Shown piece by piece: positions 8,090 to 17,110 of a stretch of DNA of 64,000 nt. Within the stretch, counting starts at the first letter, position 1. Each line of letters opens with the position of its first letter. The notes beneath the pieces were generated by a model. The model saw only the letters and a list, made by a program, of their open reading frames with translations, did not search any database and was not told where the DNA came from. The position numbers and the translations under genes were made by a program. This DNA is from Sphingomonas sp. PP-F2F-G114-C0414 (GTDB lineage Bacteria; Pseudomonadota; Alphaproteobacteria; Sphingomonadales; Sphingomonadaceae), in NCBI RefSeq assembly GCF_003688595.1, contig NZ_RCWT01000009.1, positions 744,001-808,000 on the forward strand, written 5' to 3'.

Positions 8090-9580
8090 TTAGACCGGCG
8101 CTTCAATTGCGAAGCGAACACCTTCCGGCAGATATTGGATTTCCGCCTTGCCGCGGATGTGGCGCGACAGGACGCGCTCAATCATTCGCGTACCAAATCC
8201 AATACGTGTTGGCGTTGCAACGATAGGACCATCCTGCTCCGTCCAGGAAAAGGTGAGCCGGCGTTCCGTTACATTGCCGTTCAGGTTCCAGCGTATGGTC
8301 ACCTGGCCCTCCGGTACCGAAAGTGCACCATATTTGATCGCATTGGTCGCCAGCTCGTGCAGTGCCATAGACAACGCAAGTGTCACTTCCGGGGTTAGCC
8401 GTATCGTCGGGCCGACAGCGGAAAACCGTCGACCGTTGCTGTCCATGAACGGCGCCAGCACCCGCTCGACGATCTCACCGATTGCCGCGCCTTCGATCTC
8501 GTCCTTGAGCAGCAGTTCGTGCGCAGACGCGAGGCTAGCGATGCGGCCCGACACCGCATCCCGAGCCTCAGCAAGGGACCCAGCATCGCGTAGCGTCTGA
8601 CTGACAACGGCACTGACCGTCGCAAGCGTGTTCTTCACGCGGTGTGTCAGTTCATGTGCCAGAACCGACCGTTGCTCCTCGGCAAATTTGCGAGCTGAAA
8701 CATTGCTCGAAAAGCCCGAAACCGCCAACGGTGTGCCATCCGCACGGCGCTGCAGCGAGCCTTGGGAATGGATCCAGCGTTGCTCGCCTTCAGGCGTCAA
8801 TATGCGGTATTGGACGTTGTAACGCGTGCCATGCTCTATAGCGCTATTTAGCGAAGATCTGACGAGTTCGCGATCCTCTGGGTGCACGCAAGCCAACAGG
8901 CCTTCCGCCGATAATATTTCTCCGGCCGGCCTTCCAAAGTTTGCAAGACAGCTTGGCGAATAGCTAAGCCGCCATTCTGGCAGGTCGATGGTCCACGTGC
9001 CCAGTCCTCCGGCATCGAGCGCAAGCGCCAAGCGCGCTTCTCGTTCGGCCAAAGCGACTTCACGCTTCGCAAGCTCGGCACTCAGCGAGTCGCGATCGCG
9101 TTCCAACTGCAACAGCCCGTGCCGCTCGAGTGTGACATCGAGCTGGGATGCCACGAAGTAGCGTAGGCTGCCGGTCGCGTCATGCACGGGCGCGACCATG
9201 AGGCGGTTCCAGAACGGCGTGCCATCACGACGGTGATTGAGGAGGTCGATATCGATCGGCTCACGGCGAGCAATCGCGTCCTTCATGCGTCGGACGTCGG
9301 CCTGATCGGTCAGCGGTCCCTGCATGAAACGGCAGTTCCGGCCAACGACCTCGACCGCCGAGAACCCTGTCAGAGCCTCGAACGCCCGATTGACGTAAAC
9401 CAGCGGGTTATCCGGTAGCGTTGGATCGCTGACGACCATCGGCGTAATGCAGTGATCGAACGCCGCAACGAAGGGGTCATGCTCGTTTAGGCGGGACGCA
9501 AATGCGTTGACAGCCTCGCGTACGACACCTGAGGCATCGTGCGGTCGAATAGGCGAAGGCGGGAGTGGCTGACGGTCCAA
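8090..9580 (-). CDS. LOV-PAS-HWE sensor histidine kinase
   Basis: Residues 40-150 form a LOV photosensor: GRNCRFMQGP contains the flavin-adduct cysteine (Cys83), followed by LLNHRRDGTPFWNRL and YFVASQLDVT, all standard LOV segments. A helical linker leads to a second PAS domain (about 185-300), then an HWE kinase core with LTHRVKNTLATV (His313), LHELATNAIKYGA and a Trp-x-Glu (SWTEQ). It should be a soluble blue-light-responsive kinase binding FMN. The frame opens with TTG at 9580 after AGGAC; no in-frame ATG precedes the LOV domain, so the exact start is uncertain. Confidence 0.9.
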   Translation of the reverse strand: MDRQPLPPSPIRPHDASGVVREAVNAFASRLNEHDPFVAAFDHCITPMVVSDPTLPDNPLVYVNRAFEALTGFSAVEVVGRNCRFMQGPLTDQADVRRMKDAIARREPIDIDLLNHRRDGTPFWNRLMVAPVHDATGSLRYFVASQLDVTLERHGLLQLERDRDSLSAELAKREVALAEREARLALALDAGGLGTWTIDLPEWRLSYSPSCLANFGRPAGEILSAEGLLACVHPEDRELVRSSLNSAIEHGTRYNVQYRILTPEGEQRWIHSQGSLQRRADGTPLAVSGFSSNVSARKFAEEQRSVLAHELTHRVKNTLATVSAVVSQTLRDAGSLAEARDAVSGRIASLASAHELLLKDEIEGAAIGEIVERVLAPFMDSNGRRFSAVGPTIRLTPEVTLALSMALHELATNAIKYGALSVPEGQVTIRWNLNGNVTERRLTFSWTEQDGPIVATPTRIGFGTRMIERVLSRHIRGKAEIQYLPEGVRFAIEAPV

Positions 9581-9697
9581 AGCGGGAACGTCCTAGCGGT
9601 AAGACGTTGATGGATCAACGTAATCGAAATTATGCATAACTTCTGTCATCTGTCGTCCCACTTCGTGAGGCCGTGGATTGTCGCTTAAACCCGGAAA

Positions 9698-10162
9698 TCA
9701 GGGACTGGTCTGGGACCACTCTGCGGCAAACGCGGGCGCTGCAATGAAGCTCGCTGGCTGCGGGGATACGGGCGGCGGATCGCAGACACCCTCTTCAATG
9801 TAGCGCATTGCGGACATCAGACCATTCCGGGAGAAGGGCTTGGGTATGACGCCATGGCCACCGGCAAAGTCGGCTGGGATCTTGAGTGGGTTTGCAGTGA
9901 CGAAGACGACTATCGCGTCCGCCCATCGCTTCCGGATCAGTGCACAGACATCCAGGCCGCTGGTGCCTTTCGCAAGCTGTATGTCGACAAAAGCCAGGTC
10001 CGGATGGAGATCGCCTGCCAGGTCTTCAACTTCGTAGAGAGACGCGGCCTCGCCGACGACACGGTGACCGGCGTCTTCGATCATCGCTTCAATATCCATC
10101 GCCAAAAGAGCTTCGTCCTCGACGATCAGCACATTCAACGGCGGTTTGGCACGTCCACTCAT
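9698..10162 (-). CDS. Response regulator receiver protein
   Basis: The ATG overlaps the kinase stop by one base (TAATG), showing translational coupling. Receiver motifs: IVEDEA acidic pair, Asp60 in AFVDIQLA, Thr in FVTAN and Lys108 in VIPKPFS. About 30 residues follow the receiver domain, without a known output domain. It is the obvious phosphate acceptor for the LOV kinase encoded just upstream. Confidence 0.9.
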   Translation of the reverse strand: MSGRAKPPLNVLIVEDEALLAMDIEAMIEDAGHRVVGEAASLYEVEDLAGDLHPDLAFVDIQLAKGTSGLDVCALIRKRWADAIVVFVTANPLKIPADFAGGHGVIPKPFSRNGLMSAMRYIEEGVCDPPPVSPQPASFIAAPAFAAEWSQTSP

Positions 10163-11262
10163 TAATCGTCCACCGGGAATGAGAGAGATACACGAACACC
10201 GGGGGCGGCGTCGGACCATACGACGTCGGCCCTGACTTGCTTGGCGAGGCGGGAAATAAGCATTTTGCCAATGCCGTCCGGCTGAACGTCATTGCTGGCA
10301 AGCCCATGCCCATCATCGGTGATTTCGATCAGGGCATTATTGCCTTCTAGGGCGGTGCGGACGGAAATCGTACCCGCTCGCCCGTCGGCAAATGCATGCT
10401 TGATGGCGTTGGTCGCTATTTCGTTGAGGATCAACCCAAGCGATGCCGCCTTACTGGACGGCACCTCTATTTGCGAAATGTTCGAAACAAGCTTGATGTC
10501 GTCGCGTCGGCTGGCACCAACGACGTCGCTGATTAGATTTTCGGTAAACGCCCCGACATCGAACCGGGTGACGTCGTCCGACTGATAAAGACGGCGATGC
10601 ACTGTCGCCAGCGCATCAACCCGTTCGAGCATGGTTTCAAGTTTTGATGAAACGGCCGGGTCAGATATGCTCCGCGCCTGCAAACGCAGAAGCGAACCGA
10701 TCATCGTAAGGTTGTTCTTTACCCGGTGGTCGACTTCGTGAAGCAGCAGAGTTTTCGCATCTAACGCGGCCTCGAGGTCTGACGTGCGCGCCTCGACTTC
10801 CTGTTCGACCAATAACTTCTGCTTTGAAATGATAGTCTGCGCTTTGACGCGGTCAGTAACATCAAGCTGGGAGGCGAAGAAGAATACAACCTTACCGGCG
10901 TCATTGCGTACAGGGCTCAGATACAACGCGTTCCAGAACGTAGATCCATCCTTTCGATAGTTTAGAAGGTCCACGGCAATGTCGGTCTGGGCGTCGATTG
11001 CCCGACGCACTTTAGCCACCTGCTCTCGGTCGGTGTCGGGACCCTGCAGGAAGCGGCAGTTACGGCCAATGATTTCACTTCGGTCATAGCCCGACAGCGT
11101 TTGAAAGGCTTCGTTGCAGAAGACGATCGGGTTATCGGTCTGCGCGGGGTCCGTGATGACCATAGGCATTCGGGTAGCCCGAACAGCCGCGGCAAAAGGG
11201 TCCGCTCGCCCGTGCTCGTAATCGAGCGCTTCCGTCAGATGCCAATCGTCCCGCTGCTTCAT
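10162..11262 (-). CDS. LOV-HisKA_2 sensor histidine kinase
   Basis: A LOV domain occupies about residues 22-138, with GRNCRFLQGP (adduct Cys69) and FFFASQLDVTDR. A short helical linker leads to a HisKA_2 core with EVDHRVKNNLTMIG (His179), then LNEIATNAIKHAFA and an ATPase domain ending VSLSFPVDD. This compact LOV plus HisKA_2 layout is that of the soluble LOV kinases described from Erythrobacter (EL346/EL368 type). I start it at the ATG at 11262, which has GGAGG at good spacing, rather than the GTG one codon earlier. Expected role: blue-light control of the receiver next door, perhaps linked to general stress signalling as for other kinases of this family. Confidence 0.92.
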   Translation of the reverse strand: MKQRDDWHLTEALDYEHGRADPFAAAVRATRMPMVITDPAQTDNPIVFCNEAFQTLSGYDRSEIIGRNCRFLQGPDTDREQVAKVRRAIDAQTDIAVDLLNYRKDGSTFWNALYLSPVRNDAGKVVFFFASQLDVTDRVKAQTIISKQKLLVEQEVEARTSDLEAALDAKTLLLHEVDHRVKNNLTMIGSLLRLQARSISDPAVSSKLETMLERVDALATVHRRLYQSDDVTRFDVGAFTENLISDVVGASRRDDIKLVSNISQIEVPSSKAASLGLILNEIATNAIKHAFADGRAGTISVRTALEGNNALIEITDDGHGLASNDVQPDGIGKMLISRLAKQVRADVVWSDAAPGVRVSLSFPVDD

Positions 11263-11551
11263 CACGCCTCCGTGGAGCGTGCCGACCAGCCGAACTCCGT
11301 GCCGGGACTAAATCGTTTTGATCGTCTTCCGTTCCGCTGAGAGATCGAGTTCGTCTCACTGAGGCATGACCATTGGGCGGCATGGCTTGCGCGTACAAAG
11401 GCTCTTCGAGGTAGCAAATCGGGGATATGTCGTGCAGGCTGGAAGATAAACGAACGGCAGAAACGGGGAAAGCGGAAACGGCTCATGAGTGTCCGCTTGT
11501 GGGTCCGAATGGTGCCGATGCTGAGAACACGGTAGCAGCCCGCGAGTGATG

Positions 11552-11932
11552 TTAGGCTTCGGCTATCATCGCAATCGAAACTTTCATTCCAGTGATCCGC
11601 ACTGGCATCTTGGCACCTTGCCGCGCTGGAGGATCGACGTCGAACCACTTGCTCCATTCCTCGGCGGCCTCCGCGAAATCCTCCTCATCCGCCAAAATGA
11701 GCGTCGCGCTGACTGCTTGCTTCAGACTGCTGCCTGCCTCGGCAAGGATCGCACTGATATTCGCCAGGCATTGTGCGACCTGCTCCCGAACTGATCCCGG
11801 AATGATCTTCCCAGTCTGCGGGTCGACAGGAGGAGTGCCCGATACGAACACCAGCCCGGCAGCCTTTACTGCCTGACTATAGCCTGGCGGTGTAATAGGC
11901 GCGCCGGCTGTGAAGATTATAGTTCGGGACAT
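11552..11932 (-). CDS. RidA (YjgF/YER057c/UK114) family protein
   Basis: The 126-residue protein has the Rid fold signature: PPGYSQAVKAAGLVFVSGTP near the start, TGKIIPGSVREQVAQCLANI, and the ending PVRITGMKVSIAMIAEA. Family members deaminate reactive enamine/imine intermediates or act as related small-molecule hydrolases. The Arg usually found in the C-terminal RxxVE motif of true RidA is replaced here (RITGMKVSI), so it is probably a Rid subgroup without classical RidA activity. GGAGG precedes the ATG. Confidence 0.87.
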   Translation of the reverse strand: MSRTIIFTAGAPITPPGYSQAVKAAGLVFVSGTPPVDPQTGKIIPGSVREQVAQCLANISAILAEAGSSLKQAVSATLILADEEDFAEAAEEWSKWFDVDPPARQGAKMPVRITGMKVSIAMIAEA

Positions 11933-12019
11933 GCGTCGCCGCGCCTCCGGATCAATGCCCGTATGAGGCGCCGCGCACTCGGAATGGTCAAGAGTTTTAG
12001 TGCGCCCGACATGGCCGCC

Positions 12020-12301
<282 letters not shown>

Positions 12302-12377
12302 TCAAACGCCAGGCTCGTCGATTAGAGCCGGCCTAGGCGCAGACTTTAGTCTCAGGCAGCCGGCTCCGGGTGACGCG

Positions 12378-13481
12378 TCACCTTCGAACGTCTCCGCCGC
12401 CGAAGACGACCTGGTTGCGTACGGGAGGGGCGAACAGGCCGTATAGAAACGGCAGGTTGTCACCGCTTACCGCATCGAGCGCGGCACGGTGCTCCGGTGG
12501 CAGGTTGAGGCTGAGCGCGGCGACATTGTCGGTCACCTGCGCCGCCCGGCTCACGCCCATCAGCGTCGATGCGACGCCGGGCTGCCGGACTACCCAGGAC
12601 AGCGCTACGCGCGCCGACGTCTCGCCGATCTCCGCTGCGACGCGCTTCAGTATGTCGAGGATTTGCCAGTTGCGCTCGGTGAACAGCGTGTCGCCGAACG
12701 GGTTGTCGCCATCGAGCCGCTTGTCGTCGGCGGGCCGCGCGGCGTCGTCATGCCCGGCCTGGTTGGGGACGCCGCCCGCACGCTTCGGACCCGCCTCGAC
12801 GGTCGCGCGGTCGTATTTGCCGGTAAGCAGGCCATAGGCGAGGGGGCTCCAGGGGACGAGACCCATGCCGGCCGATCGGGCGAGTGGCAGGTGCTCGGCC
12901 TCGACCCCGCGTTCGACCAGCGAGTAGAAATATTGCAGGCCGATCGGCGCCGGATCGCCCTGGACTCGCGCCAGCGTCGCGAGTTCGGCGACGTACCAGG
13001 CCGGTGTGTTGGATATGCCCCAATAGCGGATCTTGCCCGCTGCGACGAGCGCGGTCATCGTCCGCAGCAGTTCCTCGGCGGGCGTGACGCCGTCCCAGAC
13101 ATGCACCCAGTACAGGTCGATGAAGTCCGTCCGAAGTCGGCGCAGCGAGCCTTCGACGGAGGCGAATATGTGGCGCGCGCCATTGCCGCCCGCGTGATAG
13201 CCGCGGCCGGTCGCAAATCCCGATTTCGTCGCGATCACCAGCCGGTCGCGCGACGATTGCGCGGTGACGAAACTGCCGACCATCTCTTCCGATCGCCCGC
13301 CTGCGTAGACGTCGGCGGTGTCGATGAAATTGCCGCCCAGATCGGTGTAGCGGTCGAACACCGCGCGGCTGCCGCTCTCGTCCAGCCCCCATCGCGGCGT
13401 GCCGAAGGTCATCGTGCCGAGCGCTAGCGGGCTAACGAGAAGGCCGGAGCGGCCGAGCGGGCGATATGTGTCGAGGTTCAT
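12378..13481 (-). CDS. Aldo/keto reductase
   Basis: A full-length aldo/keto reductase of 367 residues. It opens YRPLGRSGLLVSPLALGTMT, then has FIDTADVYAGGRSEE with the catalytic Asp and Tyr, VIATKSGF with the Lys and DLYWVHVWD with the His. The C-terminal NADPH-binding part includes ALSWVVRQPGVASTLMGVSR. It should reduce aldehydes or ketones with NADPH in the cytoplasm; the substrate cannot be told. AGGA lies before the ATG. A LysR-type gene is divergent 95 bases away and is its likely regulator. Confidence 0.93.
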   Translation of the reverse strand: MNLDTYRPLGRSGLLVSPLALGTMTFGTPRWGLDESGSRAVFDRYTDLGGNFIDTADVYAGGRSEEMVGSFVTAQSSRDRLVIATKSGFATGRGYHAGGNGARHIFASVEGSLRRLRTDFIDLYWVHVWDGVTPAEELLRTMTALVAAGKIRYWGISNTPAWYVAELATLARVQGDPAPIGLQYFYSLVERGVEAEHLPLARSAGMGLVPWSPLAYGLLTGKYDRATVEAGPKRAGGVPNQAGHDDAARPADDKRLDGDNPFGDTLFTERNWQILDILKRVAAEIGETSARVALSWVVRQPGVASTLMGVSRAAQVTDNVAALSLNLPPEHRAALDAVSGDNLPFLYGLFAPPVRNQVVFGGGDVRR

Positions 13482-13576
13482 GGTGGCATCCTGCAGTGTG
13501 TCGCCCCCAGATGGACGCCGGACGGCGCGAGGATTAGATCATCTGCGGCGCATGGGTTGCTGAAGGATGTTCAGGA

Positions 13577-14464
13577 ATGGATCGTGATCTCTGGTCCGGT
13601 CTCGCGGTGTTCGAAACGATCGTCGAGGCTGGCAGCTTCGCGCGAGCGGCGACGCGGCTTGGATTGTCGGCCTCTGCACTCAGCCATGCGATGCGATCGC
13701 TGGAGACGAAACTGGGTGTGCGGCTGCTCGACCGTACCACCCGCTCGCTGGCGCCGACGCCTGCGGGCGAGGAACTGCTGGTGCGGTTGAGACCGGCGAT
13801 AGCCTCGGTCGCGGGCGCGCTGGCCGACCTGGACAACGCGCGCGAACGACCGGCGGGGCGTATCCGGGTCAGCGCGCATCGGGTCGCGGCGATCTACGTT
13901 ATCCTGCCGCGGCTGGCGGACTTTGCACGTGCCTATCCCGACATCGCCGTCGAACTGGTCGTCGACGACGGACTAGTCGACATCGTCGCCGACCGTTCCG
14001 ATTGCGGGGTCCGGCACGCGCAGACGCTGCAGGCCGACATGATATCTGTCCGGATCAGCGCGCCGGTGCCTCTCGTCTTCGTTGCCGCTCCGGCCTACCT
14101 CGCCGATCATCCGGCTCCGCTCGATCCCGACGATCTCGTGGCGCATCGTTGCCTGTGTTACCGATACACGTCGTCCGGCGTCGTCCACCGTTGGGAATTC
14201 GAGCGGGACGGCCGGACGTCGGAACGGTCGGTCCGCGGCGACTTCATCACCAACGACATCGATGTGATGCGCGACGCCGCCGTGGCAGGGCTAGGGGTGG
14301 CGTGCCTGCCGCTGCCGCACGCCGCGCTGCAACTGGCCCACGGTACGCTGGTCGAAGTGCTGGCCGGTTGGGCACCGACGTTACCCCCGAACCACCTCTA
14401 CTATCCCAGCCGACGTCAACCGACTGCGGCCTTCCAGGCCTTCGTGACGGCGATGCGCGTGTGA
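13577..14464 (+). CDS. LysR family transcriptional regulator
   Basis: The 295-residue protein has the LysR winged helix at the N-terminus (FARAATRLGLSASALSHAMR, then LLDRTTRSLAPTPAGE) and a periplasmic-binding-like effector domain with RIRVSAHRVAAIYVILPRL. AAGGA precedes the ATG. It is divergently placed from the aldo/keto reductase, the classic arrangement for a LysR regulator and its target, so it probably controls that gene and itself. Effector unknown. Confidence 0.93.
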   Translation: MDRDLWSGLAVFETIVEAGSFARAATRLGLSASALSHAMRSLETKLGVRLLDRTTRSLAPTPAGEELLVRLRPAIASVAGALADLDNARERPAGRIRVSAHRVAAIYVILPRLADFARAYPDIAVELVVDDGLVDIVADRSDCGVRHAQTLQADMISVRISAPVPLVFVAAPAYLADHPAPLDPDDLVAHRCLCYRYTSSGVVHRWEFERDGRTSERSVRGDFITNDIDVMRDAAVAGLGVACLPLPHAALQLAHGTLVEVLAGWAPTLPPNHLYYPSRRQPTAAFQAFVTAMRV

Positions 14465-14845
14465 TCGCCAGCGTGCTTTGGCGAGGATGAAAGCGGTGAT
14501 GTTCAAGATGTACGTTGGGCGCTCGGTGGGGGACGTTGGCATCAACCTTGGAAGGCGCAGGCGCTTATGAATGAGTGTCTGAAGTTGGAAAGCGTGGAAG
14601 GGCGCGCGGATGGCCGACTATGGGTCTCGCCGGCCCCAACCGGCCGGGCCATCAAGGACCGATTGCCGACGTTCGCGGCTGGCTGATCCAGAGGAATTTG
14701 TATCGCCGCAGAAAACTCATGCCAATCGGGCGGAACCAGTGATGCTCTGGGCGAATTTGCATAGCCGATTTGGACGACCCCGTTCAGGAACAACAGCCCT
14801 AAAGGCGGCCCAGTCTGTGCGGATTATGCAAAATTCGAATCTGGA
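14465..14845. other. Intergenic region without a gene
   Basis: No credible frame is present; the 83-codon frame at 14542-14793 on the minus strand has unremarkable composition and no ribosome-binding site. The stretch marks the junction between ordinary chromosomal genes and the small-gene operon to its right. Confidence 0.4.
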
Positions 14846-15034
14846 TCAGTCGGCTGTGGCGAGCTGTGCCATCATGAGTTGGCGCACTGCCTCGGGACGA
14901 GACAGTGGGCTCGTCTGGCGGTCGATCCATGCATCCAGCGTGGCGAGTTGATCAGGAGCCAAGCGCAAGTTGATGGGTGTCGAACCCACTGGCGGCCTTC
15001 CGCGACCTCTTTTGTTGGCGCCAACAATTGACAT
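14846..15034 (-). CDS. Ribbon-helix-helix-like small DNA-binding protein
   Basis: Starting at the ATG at 15034 the protein has 62 residues: a basic arm (NKRGRGRPPVGS), a strand PINLRLAPDQLATLDAWI, then a turn and a helix (SRPEAVRQLMMAQL). This is the layout of Arc/MetJ/CopG-type repressors. Two inverted-repeat sites lie at and just before its start, between it and the divergent operon, so it most likely represses both its own gene and that operon. A longer in-frame start at 15169 would run through the promoter and is unlikely. Confidence 0.75.
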   Translation of the reverse strand: MSIVGANKRGRGRPPVGSTPINLRLAPDQLATLDAWIDRQTSPLSRPEAVRQLMMAQLATAD

Positions 15035-15053
15035 GGTTAATAGTTGGTGCCAG
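15012..15053. promoter_or_regulatory. Putative operators and -35 element for the small-gene operon
   Basis: A perfect 16-base palindrome TTGTTGGCGCCAACAA lies at 15012-15027, directly followed by TTGACA at 15028-15033, a good -35 box for the rightward operon. A second related site, TTGGTGCCAG, lies at 15044-15053. Two similar sites flanking a -35 box suggest repression, most simply by the ribbon-helix-helix protein. The first site falls within the first codons of that protein's gene. The -10 box is not clear (GATATG at about 15053 is possible). Confidence 0.5.
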
Positions 15054-15126
15054 ATATGACGAGCTGACGCAAGGCTTAGGACCCTCGCGCCAGCTCTGAC
15101 CACAACCGATCGAGTGGAGATCGAAT

Positions 15127-15480
15127 ATGGCTGCTGAAGCCCCTTATAGGGGTGTGCCAATCCGTGCACCTGAAATTCATGCTGCCGACGTCCCTTTGGT
15201 GGACATGGCCGACCGCGACATAGTCATGAGCGGTTCCAGCGACGTCCAAGAGGGCGGCGAATCGATCGACGCGCTGATACTTGGCGTCGAGGTTTTGATC
15301 GAGCGGCAGCGTGGAATGATGCGTCATCAGCACGCCGACGCCTTCCTGATCGATAACGAGTTTTGGGGTGCGATTGCGTCGTTGCTTACGATGGTCCGGA
15401 CCAAGGCAACCGAGATCGTCGACGTCGGCGGGGCAATGGAGAAGGCCGGCCAGCGCTTGCCAAAGGTCACGGCAGCGTGA
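15127..15480 (+). CDS. Hypothetical protein, first gene of small-gene operon
   Basis: The 117-residue protein matches no family I recognise. The N-terminus is acidic and probably disordered; residues 40-110 look helical (ALILGVEVLIERQRGMMRHQ, FWGAIASLLTMVRTKATEIV). No signal peptide or membrane segment. GTGGAG lies about ten bases before the ATG. Its stop overlaps the GTG of the next gene, so the two are translationally coupled. Confidence 0.65.
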   Translation: MAAEAPYRGVPIRAPEIHAADVPLVDMADRDIVMSGSSDVQEGGESIDALILGVEVLIERQRGMMRHQHADAFLIDNEFWGAIASLLTMVRTKATEIVDVGGAMEKAGQRLPKVTAA

Positions 15481-15743
15481 GGGCCGCGTCGCAACGGAAG
15501 GCCGCAGATAGCTTGGTGAGGCAGGGCGAAGTGTTCGCCCTCGCTAAGTCGGTTGCGCCGGCTGCGCTCGATCGCGTCGACGGCATCCGGATTGGCAATC
15601 TGATCAAGGCGTTGTTTGGATTGCTGAACCAAGCCGCAGGCGATCCGGACTTGGAAGACGGGGACCTAGACCGCGGCACGGCGGACGAAGACGGCCCAAT
15701 AGCAGACGCGCGGATCGATATCCTTTGGCAGAACGCAGCGTGA
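15477..15743 (+). CDS. Hypothetical protein, coupled to preceding gene
   Basis: Begins with GTG at 15477 overlapping the upstream stop (GTGA). The 88-residue product is helical at first (LVRQGEVFALAKSVAPAALD), then IGNLIKALFGLLNQ, and ends in an acidic stretch (DLEDGDLDRGTADEDG). No known family. Position inside a chain of overlapping genes is the main support for it being real. Confidence 0.6.
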   Translation: MRAASQRKAADSLVRQGEVFALAKSVAPAALDRVDGIRIGNLIKALFGLLNQAAGDPDLEDGDLDRGTADEDGPIADARIDILWQNAA

Positions 15744-15827
15744 CAGGCACCGGCTTTCCAAATCGTCGCTTGCGGAGTGATCTTTGGTCACTTAGAAGTG
15801 AGAGCCAGTCGAATACAAGGATGGCCG

Positions 15828-16628
15828 ATGCCAACCAAGGAGCCGATTCTACGCGGCGATATCATGGCCAAGGCTGAAATCCCTCGGGACGTCATGACGT
15901 TCTGGGTTCGGGGCGGCGTGCTGCGCCCGATCGAGGCTCCGAAAACGGGCACCGGCTTTAAGTTGCGGTTCGAATGGTACGAGGCGAACATTGCCGCGAT
16001 CATGAACCAGCTCCGCATCCTTGGCGTCAGCATCAAAGGGATGCTGTCGGTCTGCAAGGTCTATCGCGACGCTATTGCGTTCTTCGACGGTCGCGGCGCG
16101 ACTCGCGACGAAGTTCACGCCATGTGGTCGCTCGACATGATCGAGCGCAACGTGATCGCCCGCAGGGTGAAGCGCTGGGGGTATCGCGACATAGTTGAAG
16201 CCCCCGGCTTCGACCCAGAGACGAACCCACTGATTGCCGCAGAAGCGGCCGATAATATCTCGATGGAAGACGAGCTTTGGGCCGAGATCGTGCCGTGGAC
16301 CGCTGAAATCCACGGCGCGCAGAAGGTAACCGTGCGCGTCATGGAGTTGTGGGAAGGGATGCCGCGCGAGGAATTTCGCCGCCACCTCGATCCCTATGTG
16401 AACATCACCGAGCAGGCCGAGGTGAGCTATGCGCCCGACGGCGTTGCATCCCCCGAGGAATTGACCTTTTTCTGGCGGGTTGGAGAGACTGACGACTACC
16501 GCTTCAGATGGGGTCCCGACGCAGGCAAATTGGCGCGCGCGGATGGCGCAAAGTCCATGATCGCGATCGACGTCTCCGCGGTTCTGCGATCGGTCTGGCA
16601 CACACCAGAAGGCGGAGCTTCCGCATGA
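15828..16628 (+). CDS. MerR-like helix-turn-helix domain protein
   Basis: The 266-residue protein starts at an ATG with AAGGA six bases upstream. Residues 16-85 resemble a MerR-type winged helix: DVMTFWVRGGVLRPIEAP, a basic wing segment GTGFKLRFEWYEAN, then LRILGVSIKGMLSV. The remaining 180 residues are unassigned and may be the sensing or multimerising part. In a small-gene operon with an AlpA-type regulator this is probably an element-encoded regulator. An internal ATG at 15864 is the alternative start. Confidence 0.6.
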   Translation: MPTKEPILRGDIMAKAEIPRDVMTFWVRGGVLRPIEAPKTGTGFKLRFEWYEANIAAIMNQLRILGVSIKGMLSVCKVYRDAIAFFDGRGATRDEVHAMWSLDMIERNVIARRVKRWGYRDIVEAPGFDPETNPLIAAEAADNISMEDELWAEIVPWTAEIHGAQKVTVRVMELWEGMPREEFRRHLDPYVNITEQAEVSYAPDGVASPEELTFFWRVGETDDYRFRWGPDAGKLARADGAKSMIAIDVSAVLRSVWHTPEGGASA

Positions 16629-16810
16629 TCGTGAAGCCTCGCGAACCGGCCGACCTCTACGCTCCGTTGGAGACGGTGCCGAGGCCCCGTCCGATCGGCG
16701 AGGTTTTCCAGGTCTTATTGGTCCGCTGGTGGCTGACGCTACTGGTCGAGGCGTACCGCGTGACCAGTAAGCCGCGCCTGCGACCGCCCAAGGCCAAGCA
16801 CACCCGCTAA
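16625..16810 (+). CDS. Small hypothetical protein, 61 residues
   Basis: The ATG overlaps the previous stop (ATGA). The product has a hydrophobic segment EVFQVLLVRWWLTLLVEAYR followed by a strongly basic tail (SKPRLRPPKAKHTR), so it may be a membrane-associated or amphipathic small protein. No family recognised. Support is the start-stop overlap within the operon. Confidence 0.55.
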   Translation: MIVKPREPADLYAPLETVPRPRPIGEVFQVLLVRWWLTLLVEAYRVTSKPRLRPPKAKHTR

Positions 16811-16885
16811 TTTCGACACGTCCGCCCTACCCCATCGCTCGGAACGCGCTTCCGAGAACGCCACCGCCTTGCCGGAACGCATCTG

Positions 16886-17110
16886 ATGATAAACGCCAAG
16901 CCTGTAGCCGCTCCCGCAGCGGCTTCCATGGCAGCCAACGACAACCGGCAGCCTCCGCGTATCGGACCGCCGCGCATGATCGCGCAGCCAATCCCTCACG
17001 ACGTCGGGATCGCTCTGTTCATGAGGGGGGGGCGGCGTGTCGATCGGTGTGATCGCCGCGACGATCGCTCCGCAATGGCAGCCGAATCTCCACCAGTGGG
17101 AAATTCATGA
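16886..17110 (+). CDS. Small hypothetical protein, possibly frameshifted at a G-run
   Basis: From ATG 16886 the first 49 residues look like a normal protein (MINAKPVAAPAAASMAANDN, then IAQPIPHDVGIALFMRGG). A run of eight G at 17025-17032 follows, after which the frame becomes Arg/Asp-rich. In the frame reached with one G fewer the sequence reads SIGVIAATIAPQWQPNLHQW and ends at a TGA at 17130-17132, which is far more protein-like. Either a real frameshift, a sequencing error, or slippage at the run. The given frame's stop overlaps the next gene's start. Confidence 0.5.
   Translation: MINAKPVAAPAAASMAANDNRQPPRIGPPRMIAQPIPHDVGIALFMRGGRRVDRCDRRDDRSAMAAESPPVGNS

Noticed and set aside
9583..9607. 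GGAAC...CGTTG resembling a general-stress (EcfG) promoter
   Set aside because: The spacer is 15 bases instead of 16-17 and it points away from both neighbouring genes.
11320..11350. GGAAC followed by CGATT upstream of the LOV kinase
   Set aside because: The -10 part does not match GTT and the spacer is short; not enough to claim an EcfG promoter.
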